A DNA stretch of 64,000 bases from Tessaracoccus sp. (GTDB lineage Bacteria > Actinomycetota > Actinomycetes > Propionibacteriales > Propionibacteriaceae): contig NZ_JADJNP010000001.1 of NCBI RefSeq assembly GCF_016714275.1, positions 1,736,001 through 1,800,000 of the forward strand, written 5' to 3'. Positions within the stretch are counted from its first letter, which is position 1. Each line of letters starts with the position of its first letter. Under the pieces are notes generated by a model. The model had not been told where the DNA came from. It was given only the letters and a program-made list of their open reading frames with translations, and made no database searches. The position numbers and the translations under genes are program-made. Shown one piece after another: positions 49,934 through 58,442 of the stretch.

Positions 49934-49963
49934 ACGCCCGCCCCGCGACTGCGGGGCGGGCGT
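49934..49963 (+). terminator. GC-rich hairpin terminator after the GNAT gene
   Basis: A perfect 13-bp stem, ACGCCCGCCCCGC (49934-49946) with GCGGGGCGGGCGT (49951-49963), and a GACT loop, starting 16 bp after the GNAT stop. It also faces the convergent PTS operon end (49976), so it may serve both directions. Confidence 0.8.
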
Positions 49964-49975
49964 ATTGCGTGGGCG

Positions 49976-51766
49976 TCAGACCGCCGTGGCGACGGAGGCG
50001 AGCCTTCGGCGCATGCCCTCGGCGTACTGCTCCGCCTCAAGGCCGGCAACCAGGTGCCACACCCCTGGCGACACCTCGACGGCACCCGCCAACCCTGCGC
50101 GGCGCAGGGCTTCGGCGTCGACCGCGGAGGAGTTCTTGACCTCCACCCGGACGCGGGTCTCGGCGATCGGCGCGACCGAGACGATGTTCGCCTCGCCGCC
50201 GAGCGCAGCCACCCACTGCTTCGCCTGGTTGGTCTCGATGTCGCCGACGACGATGACCTTGGTCTCGACGACGGGCGCGTCCTCAAGACCGGCGCCCGCG
50301 CGACGCGCGGCGGCCTTCTGCTCCGGCGTGCGGTAGTCGAAGATGACGACCATCGCCATGGCGCTGAAGAACGCCGCCGCCACCGTGATGGCGTACAGCG
50401 GGATGTTCGAGAACGCCGGAATGGTCAGCAGCGAGGTGAACACGAACGCGTTCGTGGTGACGCCGCCGCCGGCCAGCATGCCGCCGATGCCGATCGTCAG
50501 GCCGCCGACGACACAGCCCACCAGCATGCGCGGGTAGATCTTCTTGTACCGCAGATGGATGCCATAGAGCGACGGCTCGGAGATGCCGCCCAGCAGGCCG
50601 GCGGCCAGCGCGCCCGTCGCTGTCTGCCGCATCTGGACCTCCTTGTCGCGCATGGCGAGCACCAGCACACCGGCGGTGGCGCCGAAGCAGGCGAAGTTCC
50701 ACGCACCCATCGGGCCCTGGATGAAGTCGTAGCCCAGGGTGGAGATGTTGGCCAGCATGACGGCGTTCAGCGGCCAGTGCAGGCCGAGCGGCACCATGAA
50801 CGGGTAGATCATCGGGATGATGAGCGCGAAGATCAGCGGGCTGAAGCCGTTGATCGCGCCGAGCACGCCGCCCAGCCACGCGCCCACGTACACGCCGATG
50901 GGGCCGATCAGGAAGGCGGTCAGCGGCAGCATGATCAGCATCGCGAGGAAGGGCACGAAGATCAGCTGCAGGTTCTCGGGGATGATCTTCTTCAGCAGCT
51001 TGTACAGCGGGCCGAGCACGCCCGCCATCAAGAGCGGCGGGAACACCTGCGAGTTGTAGGTGAACAACGTGAGCGGGACCCCGAAGATGTCGAGCATGTT
51101 CATCTCGCTGCCGGCGACGATGCGCACGTAGACGTCTGGGTGGCTGTGCAGCGCGGTATAGCCGGGCAGCATCACCAACGCCATGATGGCGAAGCCCACC
51201 CAGGGGTCGGCCCCCACCTTCTTGGCCGCGTTGTAGGCCACCATCAGCGGCAGGAACACGAACACCGACTGCCACATCAGGTTGACGAACTGCCAGCCGG
51301 GAGCCAGCTCGGTTCGCGGGTCCGCCCAGTTGCCGATGATACCGAGCGACGACATCAGCGCCATGAACGTGATGAACAGCGACGCGCCCAGCAGCGCGCC
51401 GAGGATAGGGCGGAACGAGTCGGAGAGGAACTCGAAGAACGAGTCCACCCAGGCGAACTTGCCGCGCACACCGCCCGCGCGGGCGGCGGCCTTGATCTCC
51501 TCGTCCGTGGGCTGGCGCTTACCCTGCATCACGGGCAGGGCGTTGATCTGCTCGTAGTAGGTCTGGACGGCGCCGCCCATGATGATCTGGAACCGCTCCC
51601 CCGCCTGGGGGACGGCGCCCATGACGCCCTTGATGGACTCCACCTGCGCGACGTCGATGTTCGACGCGTCTACCAGCTGGAAGCGCAGGCGCGTGGCGCA
51701 GTGGGTCAGGCTGACGATGTTGTCGGCGCCGCCGACGACGTCGACGATCTCTTCTGCTGCACTCAT
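49976..51766 (-). CDS. PTS EIIBC permease (glucose/beta-glucoside superfamily) with degenerate second EIIB domain
   Basis: 596 residues. EIIB (about 1-80) has the phospho-Cys in NIVSLTHCATRLRF (Cys23). The EIIC membrane domain (about 105-470) shows GASLFITFMALMSSLGIIG, GLHWPLNAVMLANI and the GISEPSLYGIHLRYK glycine-Glu-Pro loop typical of the Bgl/Scr/Tre branch. A C-terminal domain (about 515-590) is again EIIB-like (ALGGEANIVSV, TRVRVEV), but the Cys position reads PIAE, so it cannot be phosphorylated. No EIIA in this chain; that is on the EI fusion 3 bp upstream. Sugar not identified. Confidence 0.88.
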   Translation of the reverse strand: MSAAEEIVDVVGGADNIVSLTHCATRLRFQLVDASNIDVAQVESIKGVMGAVPQAGERFQIIMGGAVQTYYEQINALPVMQGKRQPTDEEIKAAARAGGVRGKFAWVDSFFEFLSDSFRPILGALLGASLFITFMALMSSLGIIGNWADPRTELAPGWQFVNLMWQSVFVFLPLMVAYNAAKKVGADPWVGFAIMALVMLPGYTALHSHPDVYVRIVAGSEMNMLDIFGVPLTLFTYNSQVFPPLLMAGVLGPLYKLLKKIIPENLQLIFVPFLAMLIMLPLTAFLIGPIGVYVGAWLGGVLGAINGFSPLIFALIIPMIYPFMVPLGLHWPLNAVMLANISTLGYDFIQGPMGAWNFACFGATAGVLVLAMRDKEVQMRQTATGALAAGLLGGISEPSLYGIHLRYKKIYPRMLVGCVVGGLTIGIGGMLAGGGVTTNAFVFTSLLTIPAFSNIPLYAITVAAAFFSAMAMVVIFDYRTPEQKAAARRAGAGLEDAPVVETKVIVVGDIETNQAKQWVAALGGEANIVSVAPIAETRVRVEVKNSSAVDAEALRRAGLAGAVEVSPGVWHLVAGLEAEQYAEGMRRRLASVATAV

Positions 51767-51769
51767 GAC

Positions 51770-54352
51770 TCAGACCTCTTCCACCGGGACGAGCGAACGG
51801 ACTTCTTCGGGCGTCGAGCAGAGGACGGCTTTGGCTGCCATCTCCTTGCACTGCTCGAGGGAGTAGGACCGCACGGCGGCCTTGACGGCGGGGATCGCCG
51901 GGATCGAGCAGCTGAGCTCGTCGACGCCGAGGCCGACGAGGATCGGTACCGCCTGTGGATCGGACGCGACGCCGCCGCAGATGCCCAGCCACTTGCCACG
52001 CTCGTGCAGCGCCTCGCAAGCGTTGCCGATCAGCGTCAGGATGGCCGGGTTGCACGGGTCGACCTGCGCGGCCAGCTTCGGGTGGCCCCGGTCCATCGCC
52101 AGCGTGTAGCTGGTGAGGTCGTTGGTGCCGACGGAGAAGAAGTCGCAGCCTTCCTCGGCGGCGAACTGCTTGGCCATCACCGCGACTGAGGGAACCTCCA
52201 TCATGATGCCGACGCTCACCTTGGCGGTTACGCCGCTCTTTGCCCTCTCGTCGTCCCAGATCGCCTTGGCCTGGCGCCAGTCGTCGATCGTGGCGATCAT
52301 CGGGAACATCACGTACAGCTCCGCACCGGCGTCGGCCGCCGCGAGGATGGCGCGCAGCTGCGTGCGCAGCACTTCCGGCTTCTCCAGCCCGACACGCACG
52401 CCGCGGACGCCCAGGAACGGGTTCTCCTCTGCCGGGATCGGCAGGTAGTCGAGAGGCTTGTCGCCGCCGACGTCAAGCGTGCGGATGACCAGCGGCTGCC
52501 CGGGTTTGAGGGCGCGGGAGCAGTCGGCGTAGACCTCGGCCTGCTCGGCCTCCGTCGGCGCCGTCGAGCGGCCCATGAACACGAACTCGGAGCGCAGCAG
52601 GCCGACGCCCTCGGCGCCCTTCGTCATCGCCTTCTGGGCGTCCTCGACGCCGCCGATGTTGGCGACGACGTGAACCCGGTGCCCGTCGGTGGTGGTGGCG
52701 GGCTCATCCTTGTGCGAGTCCTCCTCCGCCTTGCGCTCGGCGAGGCGCTTCTGGCGGTCGAAGATGCCGTCGATCTCCTCGTCGGAGAGGTTCAGCTGCA
52801 GGGTGCCCTTCGAGCCGTCGAGGACGACACGGGTGCCGTCGGCGATGTCCAGCGCGCGCGACTCGATGCCCGCGACGGCGGGGATGTCGAGCGAGCGGGC
52901 GATGATCGCGACGTGCGACGATGCGCCGCCGCCGGTGGTGGCGAAGCCGACGACCTTGCTGCGGTCGAGCTGCGCGGTGTCAGAAGGGGTGAGGTCCTCG
53001 GCGATCAGGATGGTGCCCTCGGCGAGTTCCGGCTTCTCGCTGCGCTGCCCGGTCAGCTCCTCAAGCACGCGCTGGCCGACGTCACGGACGTCGTTGGCGC
53101 GGCCGGCGAGCACCTCGTCGGCGAGACCTGCGAGCTGATCGGCGAAGGTGAGGTAGGCGGCGCGCCAGGCGAACGGGGCGGACTTGCCCTTGTCGATGGC
53201 GCTGGCCGCGATGTCGAGGAGCTCAGGATCGCCCAGGATCTCCTGGTGTGCGGCGAAGATCGCGGCCTTGTCCGGAGACGCGTCTTGCTCCAGCTTGCGC
53301 TCGAGCGCGGACAGGTCGAGGAGGGCGCGATCGATAGCGGAGTTCAGCTTGCGGCGCTCGAGGTGGTGGTCGCTCGCGTTCTCCGTGACGACGATGTCCT
53401 CGCGCCGCAGCTGGAAAACGGTGCCGACGCCCAAGCCGGGCGAGGCGGAAACGCCGAGCAGGAGGTTCCAGTCGCCGGAGCGCGGGCCCGTCGGCTCCGG
53501 CTCGGGCTCGGGTTCCACCTCGATGGCCCGCATGGGTGCGGTGTCCTCGGTCCCCGACGGGGGCGGGCAGTCCTCGCCGAGGCCGTCCCTGACAGCCTGG
53601 GCGATTGCCTCGACGGCCTCGGCGGCGTCGGCGCCGTGCGCGGTGATGACGATCTTCTGGGCGTAGCCGACGGCCATGCCCATGATCGAGACGATCGACT
53701 TGGCGTTGGCTGTGTCGTCGCCGCGGCGGAGCCGGATGTCAGAGGAGTACTGCTTGGCGAGGTTCACCAGCGTCGCGGACGGGCGGGCGTGCAGACCTGT
53801 CGGGTTCGGCACGATGAGCGCCTCGGAGGTGACCGTCACGTCACCGCCGGCCGCACGGTCGGCCGTTTCCTCGACGTCGGCGAGCTCTACGGTGGCCGCG
53901 ACATCGCCCGTGTTGACCAGGCCCGTCGCCGGCACGATGCTCGCGACCCGTTCGGTGTTGGTGATGACGACCTGGGTGAGGAGGCTCTTGGCCTCCCGCG
54001 CCACGATGTCGAGATCGAACTCGATGAGGGGATCACCGACCGCGACGGTGGCGCCCTCCTTCACCTTGGGGGTGAAGCCCTTGCCCAGCAGCGAGACGGT
54101 GTCGAGCCCGATGTGCATCAGGATCTCAAGCCCGTCGGCCGTGCGGAGGGTCACCGCGTGGTGCGACGGCTGGAGGTCGACGACCTCACCCGCGACCGGC
54201 GCGACCAGGAGATTACTCAGGGGATCGATGGAGAACCCGTCTCCCACCATCTTTCTGGCAAACACCGGATCCGGCACCTGCTCGATCGGCACCATGATGC
54301 CGGTCAGCGGGGCAGAGATCTCGGTGCGGGTGACAGTCGATTGCTCGCTCAT
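51770..54352 (-). CDS. PTS EIIA-HPr-enzyme I fusion protein
   Basis: 860 residues with three PTS modules. EIIA-Glc type (about 10-140): His65 in SHHAVTL and phospho-His80 in LMHIGLDT, 15 apart as in E. coli Crr. HPr (about 172-260): phospho-His188 in PTGLHARPSA and a Ser46-like serine in NAKSIVSIMGM. An EPEPEPEP linker (about 280-287) follows, then enzyme I (about 295-860) with phospho-His480 in TTGGGASSHVAIIARS and the PEP-binding C-terminal barrel (GVGLLRSEFVFMGR, DFFSVGTNDLTSYTLAMDR). A single chain thus carries phosphate from PEP to the EIIBC encoded next. Confidence 0.93.
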   Translation of the reverse strand: MSEQSTVTRTEISAPLTGIMVPIEQVPDPVFARKMVGDGFSIDPLSNLLVAPVAGEVVDLQPSHHAVTLRTADGLEILMHIGLDTVSLLGKGFTPKVKEGATVAVGDPLIEFDLDIVAREAKSLLTQVVITNTERVASIVPATGLVNTGDVAATVELADVEETADRAAGGDVTVTSEALIVPNPTGLHARPSATLVNLAKQYSSDIRLRRGDDTANAKSIVSIMGMAVGYAQKIVITAHGADAAEAVEAIAQAVRDGLGEDCPPPSGTEDTAPMRAIEVEPEPEPEPTGPRSGDWNLLLGVSASPGLGVGTVFQLRREDIVVTENASDHHLERRKLNSAIDRALLDLSALERKLEQDASPDKAAIFAAHQEILGDPELLDIAASAIDKGKSAPFAWRAAYLTFADQLAGLADEVLAGRANDVRDVGQRVLEELTGQRSEKPELAEGTILIAEDLTPSDTAQLDRSKVVGFATTGGGASSHVAIIARSLDIPAVAGIESRALDIADGTRVVLDGSKGTLQLNLSDEEIDGIFDRQKRLAERKAEEDSHKDEPATTTDGHRVHVVANIGGVEDAQKAMTKGAEGVGLLRSEFVFMGRSTAPTEAEQAEVYADCSRALKPGQPLVIRTLDVGGDKPLDYLPIPAEENPFLGVRGVRVGLEKPEVLRTQLRAILAAADAGAELYVMFPMIATIDDWRQAKAIWDDERAKSGVTAKVSVGIMMEVPSVAVMAKQFAAEEGCDFFSVGTNDLTSYTLAMDRGHPKLAAQVDPCNPAILTLIGNACEALHERGKWLGICGGVASDPQAVPILVGLGVDELSCSIPAIPAVKAAVRSYSLEQCKEMAAKAVLCSTPEEVRSLVPVEEV

Positions 54353-54532
54353 CGGCACTCACTTCCACTCGTGTGGCGCGCTGCATCAGCGCAACGCTCA
54401 AGCCGGAGCCTATCGGAGGTGCCACGGGACCTGGCAAGGGACACACAACTCGCGGCAGCCACTTTGTGCCCAATCGGCCGCGAGGGGAATAGAGTTCGAC
54501 GCAAGAGTCGCCCTTCCCCTTTGGAGGCCCAC

Positions 54533-55081
54533 ATGTCCACCACCACTGCCTCTCCCGCGAGGATCAGCCGCACCATCCTGCTGGCTGCCGGACTCGCGGC
54601 CATCGCCTTCGGCGTTGTCATCCTCTTCTGGCCCGCCAAGACGGCCATCGCGCTTACCGGCGTCATCGCCTTCCAGGCCATCGTCGGCGGGATCATCTAC
54701 CTCGCCCGCGGCATCACCGCGAAGGAGCTCGGCGTCGGCGGCCGTGTCGGAAACGTCCTGCTCGGCCTTCTGTACGCGGGCGCCGGCATCATCGCCTTCA
54801 CCCAGCTGCAGCAGTCCGCGGCCTTCCTCGCCATCTTCCTGGTCATCATGATGGGCGCCCTGTGGGTCGTCGAGGGATTCGTGGCGCTCTTCTCCCTCGG
54901 CCAGTCCGAGTCCAAGGGCCTCACCATCTTGTTCGCGCTGATCTCGATCATCGCCGGCTTCACGCTGATCAGCAGCCCGCTGATGGGCGCGGTGTTCCTG
55001 TGGTGGTTCCTGGCCGTCGGCATGATCGCGATGGGCGCGTTGAACGTCGGCCGCGCGATCTTCGGGCGAAACAAGGACTGA
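54533..55081 (+). CDS. HdeD/DUF308 family membrane protein
   Basis: 182 residues with six hydrophobic segments spaced as in HdeD-type (DUF308) proteins: GLAAIAFGVVILFWPAKTAIALTGVIAFQAIVGGI, then VLLGLLYAGAGIIAF and LISIIAGFTLISSPLMGAVFLWWFLAVGMI. E. coli HdeD is an acid-resistance membrane protein; in actinobacteria its role is not defined. GGAGG is 6 nt before ATG 54533. Divergent from the PTS operon and followed by a SulP transporter 19 bp later. Confidence 0.88.
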   Translation: MSTTTASPARISRTILLAAGLAAIAFGVVILFWPAKTAIALTGVIAFQAIVGGIIYLARGITAKELGVGGRVGNVLLGLLYAGAGIIAFTQLQQSAAFLAIFLVIMMGALWVVEGFVALFSLGQSESKGLTILFALISIIAGFTLISSPLMGAVFLWWFLAVGMIAMGALNVGRAIFGRNKD

Positions 55082-55100
55082 CGCACCGGCTGGCGTCGGT

Positions 55101-56825
55101 ATGGAACGACCCTCCTGGGAGCGTCTGTTCCCAGGAGCCGCCGCCCTCCGGTCGTATGACCGCGCCTGGCTGCCCGGCGACGCCGTCGCCGGCCTGACCG
55201 TCGCGGCCTACCTGGTTCCGCAGGTGATGGCCTATGCGGCCATCGCGGGGCTTGCGCCCGTCGTCGGGCTGTGGGCGGCTTTGCCCGCGCTCCTCGTCTA
55301 CGCCGTCCTCGGCTCGTCGCGTCAGCTATCCGTCGGCCCGGAGTCGACGACGGCCCTGATGACCGCCGCGGGCGTCGGCGCATTGGTCGCGGCCGCGGGC
55401 GGAGGCGAGCGCTACGCGGAGGTCGCGGCGCTGTTGGCGATCGCCGTCGGAGTTGTGTCCTTGGCTGCCTGGCTCGGCCGGCTCGGGTTCCTCTCCCGGT
55501 TGCTGTCGCGACCAGTGCTCGTCGGGTACATGGTCGGCGTCGCCGTGTTGATGATCGTCAGCCAGCTGGGAACCGTCACGAAGCTCACGGTGGCGAGCGG
55601 CAACGTCCTCCAGAAGACCTGGTCCGTGCTGGGCCTGCTTCCACAGGCTCATCTTCCGACCGTGGTCCTGGCTGCGACGACGCTGCTGCTCCTGCTCGTC
55701 GGACGGCGCCTCGCGCCCAGGGCGCCCGGCCCTCTGATCGTGCTGCTGGCCGCCGCGGCGGCGGTCAGCTGGTTCGGCCTCGACGGCCTCGGGATCGACG
55801 TCATCGGGCACGTCCCGCTCGGCCTTCCCGCCTTTCATGTGCCAGCCCTGGGCGACCTCTCCGTCTGGGCACTCCTGCCGCTGGCCGCCGGCATCGCCGT
55901 CGTCGGGTACTCGGACAACGTGCTCACCGGCCGGGCCTTCGCCGCCCGCCGCGAGGAGGAGATCGACGCGGGTCAGGAGCTTCTCGCGCTCGGTGTCGCC
56001 AACGTCGCGACGGGGCTCTTCCAGGGCTTCCTCGTATCGTCCAGCGGGTCCCGCACCGTGATCGGTGACACCGTCGGTTCCCGCACGCAGCTCCACTCGC
56101 TGTTGGCGATGGCGTGCGTCGTCGTAACGCTGCTTTTCGCGGGCCCCGTGTTGCAGTCGTTCCCGACCGCCGCCCTCGGCGCCTTGGTGATCTACGCGGC
56201 GACCCGGCTGATCGACATCGCGGAGCTGCGACGCATCGGGCGCTTCCGGCACAGCGAACTGGTGTTGGCCCTGTCGACGGCGGCCGCAGTCATTCTCTTC
56301 GATGTACTCGTCGGCGTGGGAATCGCCGTCGCGTTGTCGCTGCTCGACCTCATCCGCCGCATCTCGCACCCCCACGACGGCGTGCTCGGCCACGTCCCCG
56401 GCGTGCCCGGAATGCATGACATCGACGACTACCCCACCGCCACCCAGGTGCCTGGCCTCGTCGTCTATCGCTACGACTCCCCGTTGTTCTTCGCGAACGC
56501 CGACGACTTCCTCTCCCGCGCGAAGGCGGCCGTGACCGACGCCGAGCAGCCGGTGCACTGGTTCCTGTTGAACACCGAGGCGAACGTGGAAATCGACCTG
56601 ACGGCCATCGACATGCTCGACCAACTCCGCGTGTGGCTGCACGAGCGCGGCGTTCGGTTCGCCCTCGCCCGAGTCAAGCAGGACCTCCGCGACCAGCTCG
56701 ACGCGGCGGGTTTCCTCGGCCGCCTCGGCCCCGACCGCCTGTACGCCACACTCCCCACCGCCGTCGACGCCTACGAGCGCTGGCTTGCCGCCGCCCGATT
56801 GGACAGCCCCACCGACGAGGTCTAG
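55101..56825 (+). CDS. SulP-family anion transporter with STAS domain
   Basis: 574 residues. N-terminal SulP signature LPGDAVAGLTVAAYLVPQVMAYAAIAGLAPVVGLWAALPALL, about 11-12 membrane segments to residue 420, and a C-terminal STAS domain (about 440-560, VYRYDSPLFFANADDF, EIDLTAIDMLDQLRVWL). SulP proteins move sulfate, bicarbonate or dicarboxylates; no sulfur-assimilation or carbonic-anhydrase gene is nearby to choose. The stop lies only 16 bp before tRNA-Lys. Confidence 0.93.
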   Translation: MERPSWERLFPGAAALRSYDRAWLPGDAVAGLTVAAYLVPQVMAYAAIAGLAPVVGLWAALPALLVYAVLGSSRQLSVGPESTTALMTAAGVGALVAAAGGGERYAEVAALLAIAVGVVSLAAWLGRLGFLSRLLSRPVLVGYMVGVAVLMIVSQLGTVTKLTVASGNVLQKTWSVLGLLPQAHLPTVVLAATTLLLLLVGRRLAPRAPGPLIVLLAAAAAVSWFGLDGLGIDVIGHVPLGLPAFHVPALGDLSVWALLPLAAGIAVVGYSDNVLTGRAFAARREEEIDAGQELLALGVANVATGLFQGFLVSSSGSRTVIGDTVGSRTQLHSLLAMACVVVTLLFAGPVLQSFPTAALGALVIYAATRLIDIAELRRIGRFRHSELVLALSTAAAVILFDVLVGVGIAVALSLLDLIRRISHPHDGVLGHVPGVPGMHDIDDYPTATQVPGLVVYRYDSPLFFANADDFLSRAKAAVTDAEQPVHWFLLNTEANVEIDLTAIDMLDQLRVWLHERGVRFALARVKQDLRDQLDAAGFLGRLGPDRLYATLPTAVDAYERWLAAARLDSPTDEV

Positions 56826-56841
56826 AGTTACTTCTCGCCGC

Positions 56842-56917
<76 letters not shown>

Positions 56918-56924
56918 GACAAAT

Positions 56925-56951
56925 GCCCCGGTCGACGACCGGGGCGTTTTT
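56925..56951 (+). terminator. intrinsic terminator of tRNA-Lys
   Basis: GCCCCGGTC (56925-56933), GAC loop, GACCGGGGC (56937-56945), then GTTTTT: a perfect 9-bp stem with T-tract, 8 bp after the tRNA. Confidence 0.92.
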
Positions 56952-57008
56952 GCTCTCCTCGATGAGTGCGGCTGCGTCCGTCGAGCCCGAGGCCGATTGA
57001 CAGGTAAC

Positions 57009-57086
57009 GCGGCTGCTTCTGTCGCTATGCCGACGCGCGCACCGCAGTAACCCATTCCGAGACGACGGACCGACGGAAGCAGCCGC
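57009..57086. repeat. 15-bp inverted repeat beside tRNA-Lys and hxlB
   Basis: GCGGCTGCTTCTGTC (57009-57023) and GACGGAAGCAGCCGC (57072-57086) are inverted copies with a single G-T mismatch, 48 bp apart, in the gene-poor stretch between the tRNA terminator and the hxlB stop (57094). It could be a long hairpin ending the hxlAB transcript or the mark of an old insertion; no integrase or second tRNA fragment is visible. Confidence 0.55.
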
Positions 57087-57093
57087 AGTACCG

Positions 57094-57654
57094 TCATTCG
57101 AGGTCGGCGTGGCGGGGGAACATGGTGTCGGTCGTCTCGCCCGTCTGCTGCATGAGTTCGAGGATGATCGCGTCGTAGGTGAGGAAGGACATCTGTTCGA
57201 ACGCGGAGCCCATCGGCTGGACGGAGGTCACCTGGGTCATGCTCCGAAGTTTGGGCGAGACGCCAGGCAGGACCACAACGACGTCGGCGAGCTGACCGAT
57301 GGTGGACGCCTCGTCCATCGTGATCAGGCCGATCTTGACGTTGCCACGCCGGGCCTTGCGGGCGAGTGCGACCAAACTCTCGGTCTCGCCCGAGCCCGAC
57401 CCGACGATGAGGAGGTCGCCGGGACTGCTGTGGGGGTTGGTGACGTCACCAACCAACGAAACCGACTTGCCGAGGTGCATCAGACGGTTGGCGAAGCCGC
57501 GGACGGCGATGCCGGAGCGTCCGGCGCCGGCGAGGAAGATGTGGTTCGCCTGGCAGATCTCCGTGACCAGTGCTTCCAGCGCCTCTTCCCTTATGACGCG
57601 CTGGTTAGTGGTGAGCTCGACCAGGATCTGGGAGAGGTTCCCGGTGACGCTCAT
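57094..57654 (-). CDS. hxlB: 6-phospho-3-hexuloisomerase (PHI)
   Basis: 186 residues, one SIS domain. HIFLAGAGRSGIAVRGFANRLMHLG and LLIVGSGSGETESLVALARKA match the sugar-phosphate loops of HxlB, and the C-terminal FEQMSFLTYDAIILELM is typical. It converts hexulose-6-phosphate to fructose-6-phosphate. ATG 57654 overlaps the hxlA stop by 4 bp, so the two enzymes are made together. Confidence 0.92.
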   Translation of the reverse strand: MSVTGNLSQILVELTTNQRVIREEALEALVTEICQANHIFLAGAGRSGIAVRGFANRLMHLGKSVSLVGDVTNPHSSPGDLLIVGSGSGETESLVALARKARRGNVKIGLITMDEASTIGQLADVVVVLPGVSPKLRSMTQVTSVQPMGSAFEQMSFLTYDAIILELMQQTGETTDTMFPRHADLE

Positions 57655-58319
57655 GTGGAGTTCCCTCCCTGTAGTGGGTGGTGGCCGGCTTTCCGTCTCG
57701 CCAGCAGGGACAGCCTGCGTGCCGCCTCGACCGGGTCCGCCGCCCGCGTGATTCCCGCCCCAATCACGACGATGTCGCATCCTTCGGCAAGGTACTGGCT
57801 GATGCTGTCCTCATTGATGCCGCCGGCCACGGAGATCACCGAGACAGAGCTAGCAGCCTCGACCTGGAGGAACTCGGCGAACGGGGTGACCCCTTCCGCT
57901 TGCCGATCAACGCCAGTATGGACCGCGATCAGGTCCACACCGAGTTTCTCCAACTCGCGGGTGCGCCGCGCGACGTCAGGCACGCAGATCAGGTCCACGA
58001 ATACCCCCGCCCGTTTGGCCGCCGCTGCTTCGAGACATGCCATGACGGTGAGGTCGTCGGTTACGCCGAGCACCGTGCAGTAGTTGGCGCCCGCGTCGAA
58101 GGCCAGATCGGCCTCGTACGCGCCGGCGTCCATGATCTTGGTGTCCGCCAGGACCACATGGTCGGGCAGTACCTCTCGGATCGCTCGTACCGCACGCATC
58201 CCCTCTTGGATGATCATCGGCGTGCCGATTTCGACGATGTCGACGTAGTCAGCGATCTGCACACACAGGCTGACCGCCTCCGCCAGCGCCATGTCATCGA
58301 TCGCGAGTTGGATCTTCAC
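57651..58319 (-). CDS. hxlA: 3-hexulose-6-phosphate synthase (HPS)
   Basis: 222 residues of the orotidine-decarboxylase-like barrel: QLAIDDMALAEAVSLC at the N-terminus, EIGTPMIIQEGM, the catalytic/metal DTKIMDAGAYEADLAFDAGAN and the phosphate-binding VAGGINEDSI and DIVVIGAGITRAADP. It condenses formaldehyde with ribulose-5-phosphate, or runs backwards to supply ribulose-5-phosphate. GTG start at 58319 in front of a conserved KIQLAID N-terminus. The regulator HxlR was not seen nearby. Confidence 0.92.
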   Translation of the reverse strand: MKIQLAIDDMALAEAVSLCVQIADYVDIVEIGTPMIIQEGMRAVRAIREVLPDHVVLADTKIMDAGAYEADLAFDAGANYCTVLGVTDDLTVMACLEAAAAKRAGVFVDLICVPDVARRTRELEKLGVDLIAVHTGVDRQAEGVTPFAEFLQVEAASSVSVISVAGGINEDSISQYLAEGCDIVVIGAGITRAADPVEAARRLSLLARRKAGHHPLQGGNST

Positions 58320-58442
58320 CGTACGTTTCCCACCTTCAGGCCCGTCCTGTTCCCGGCGCCGACCACCATGATCTCCTATCTGGGGCCTCTCATCGTCCAG
58401 CGGTAGTAGTTTTTCCTCAGCATCCGTGAGTGAGGAAGAACC

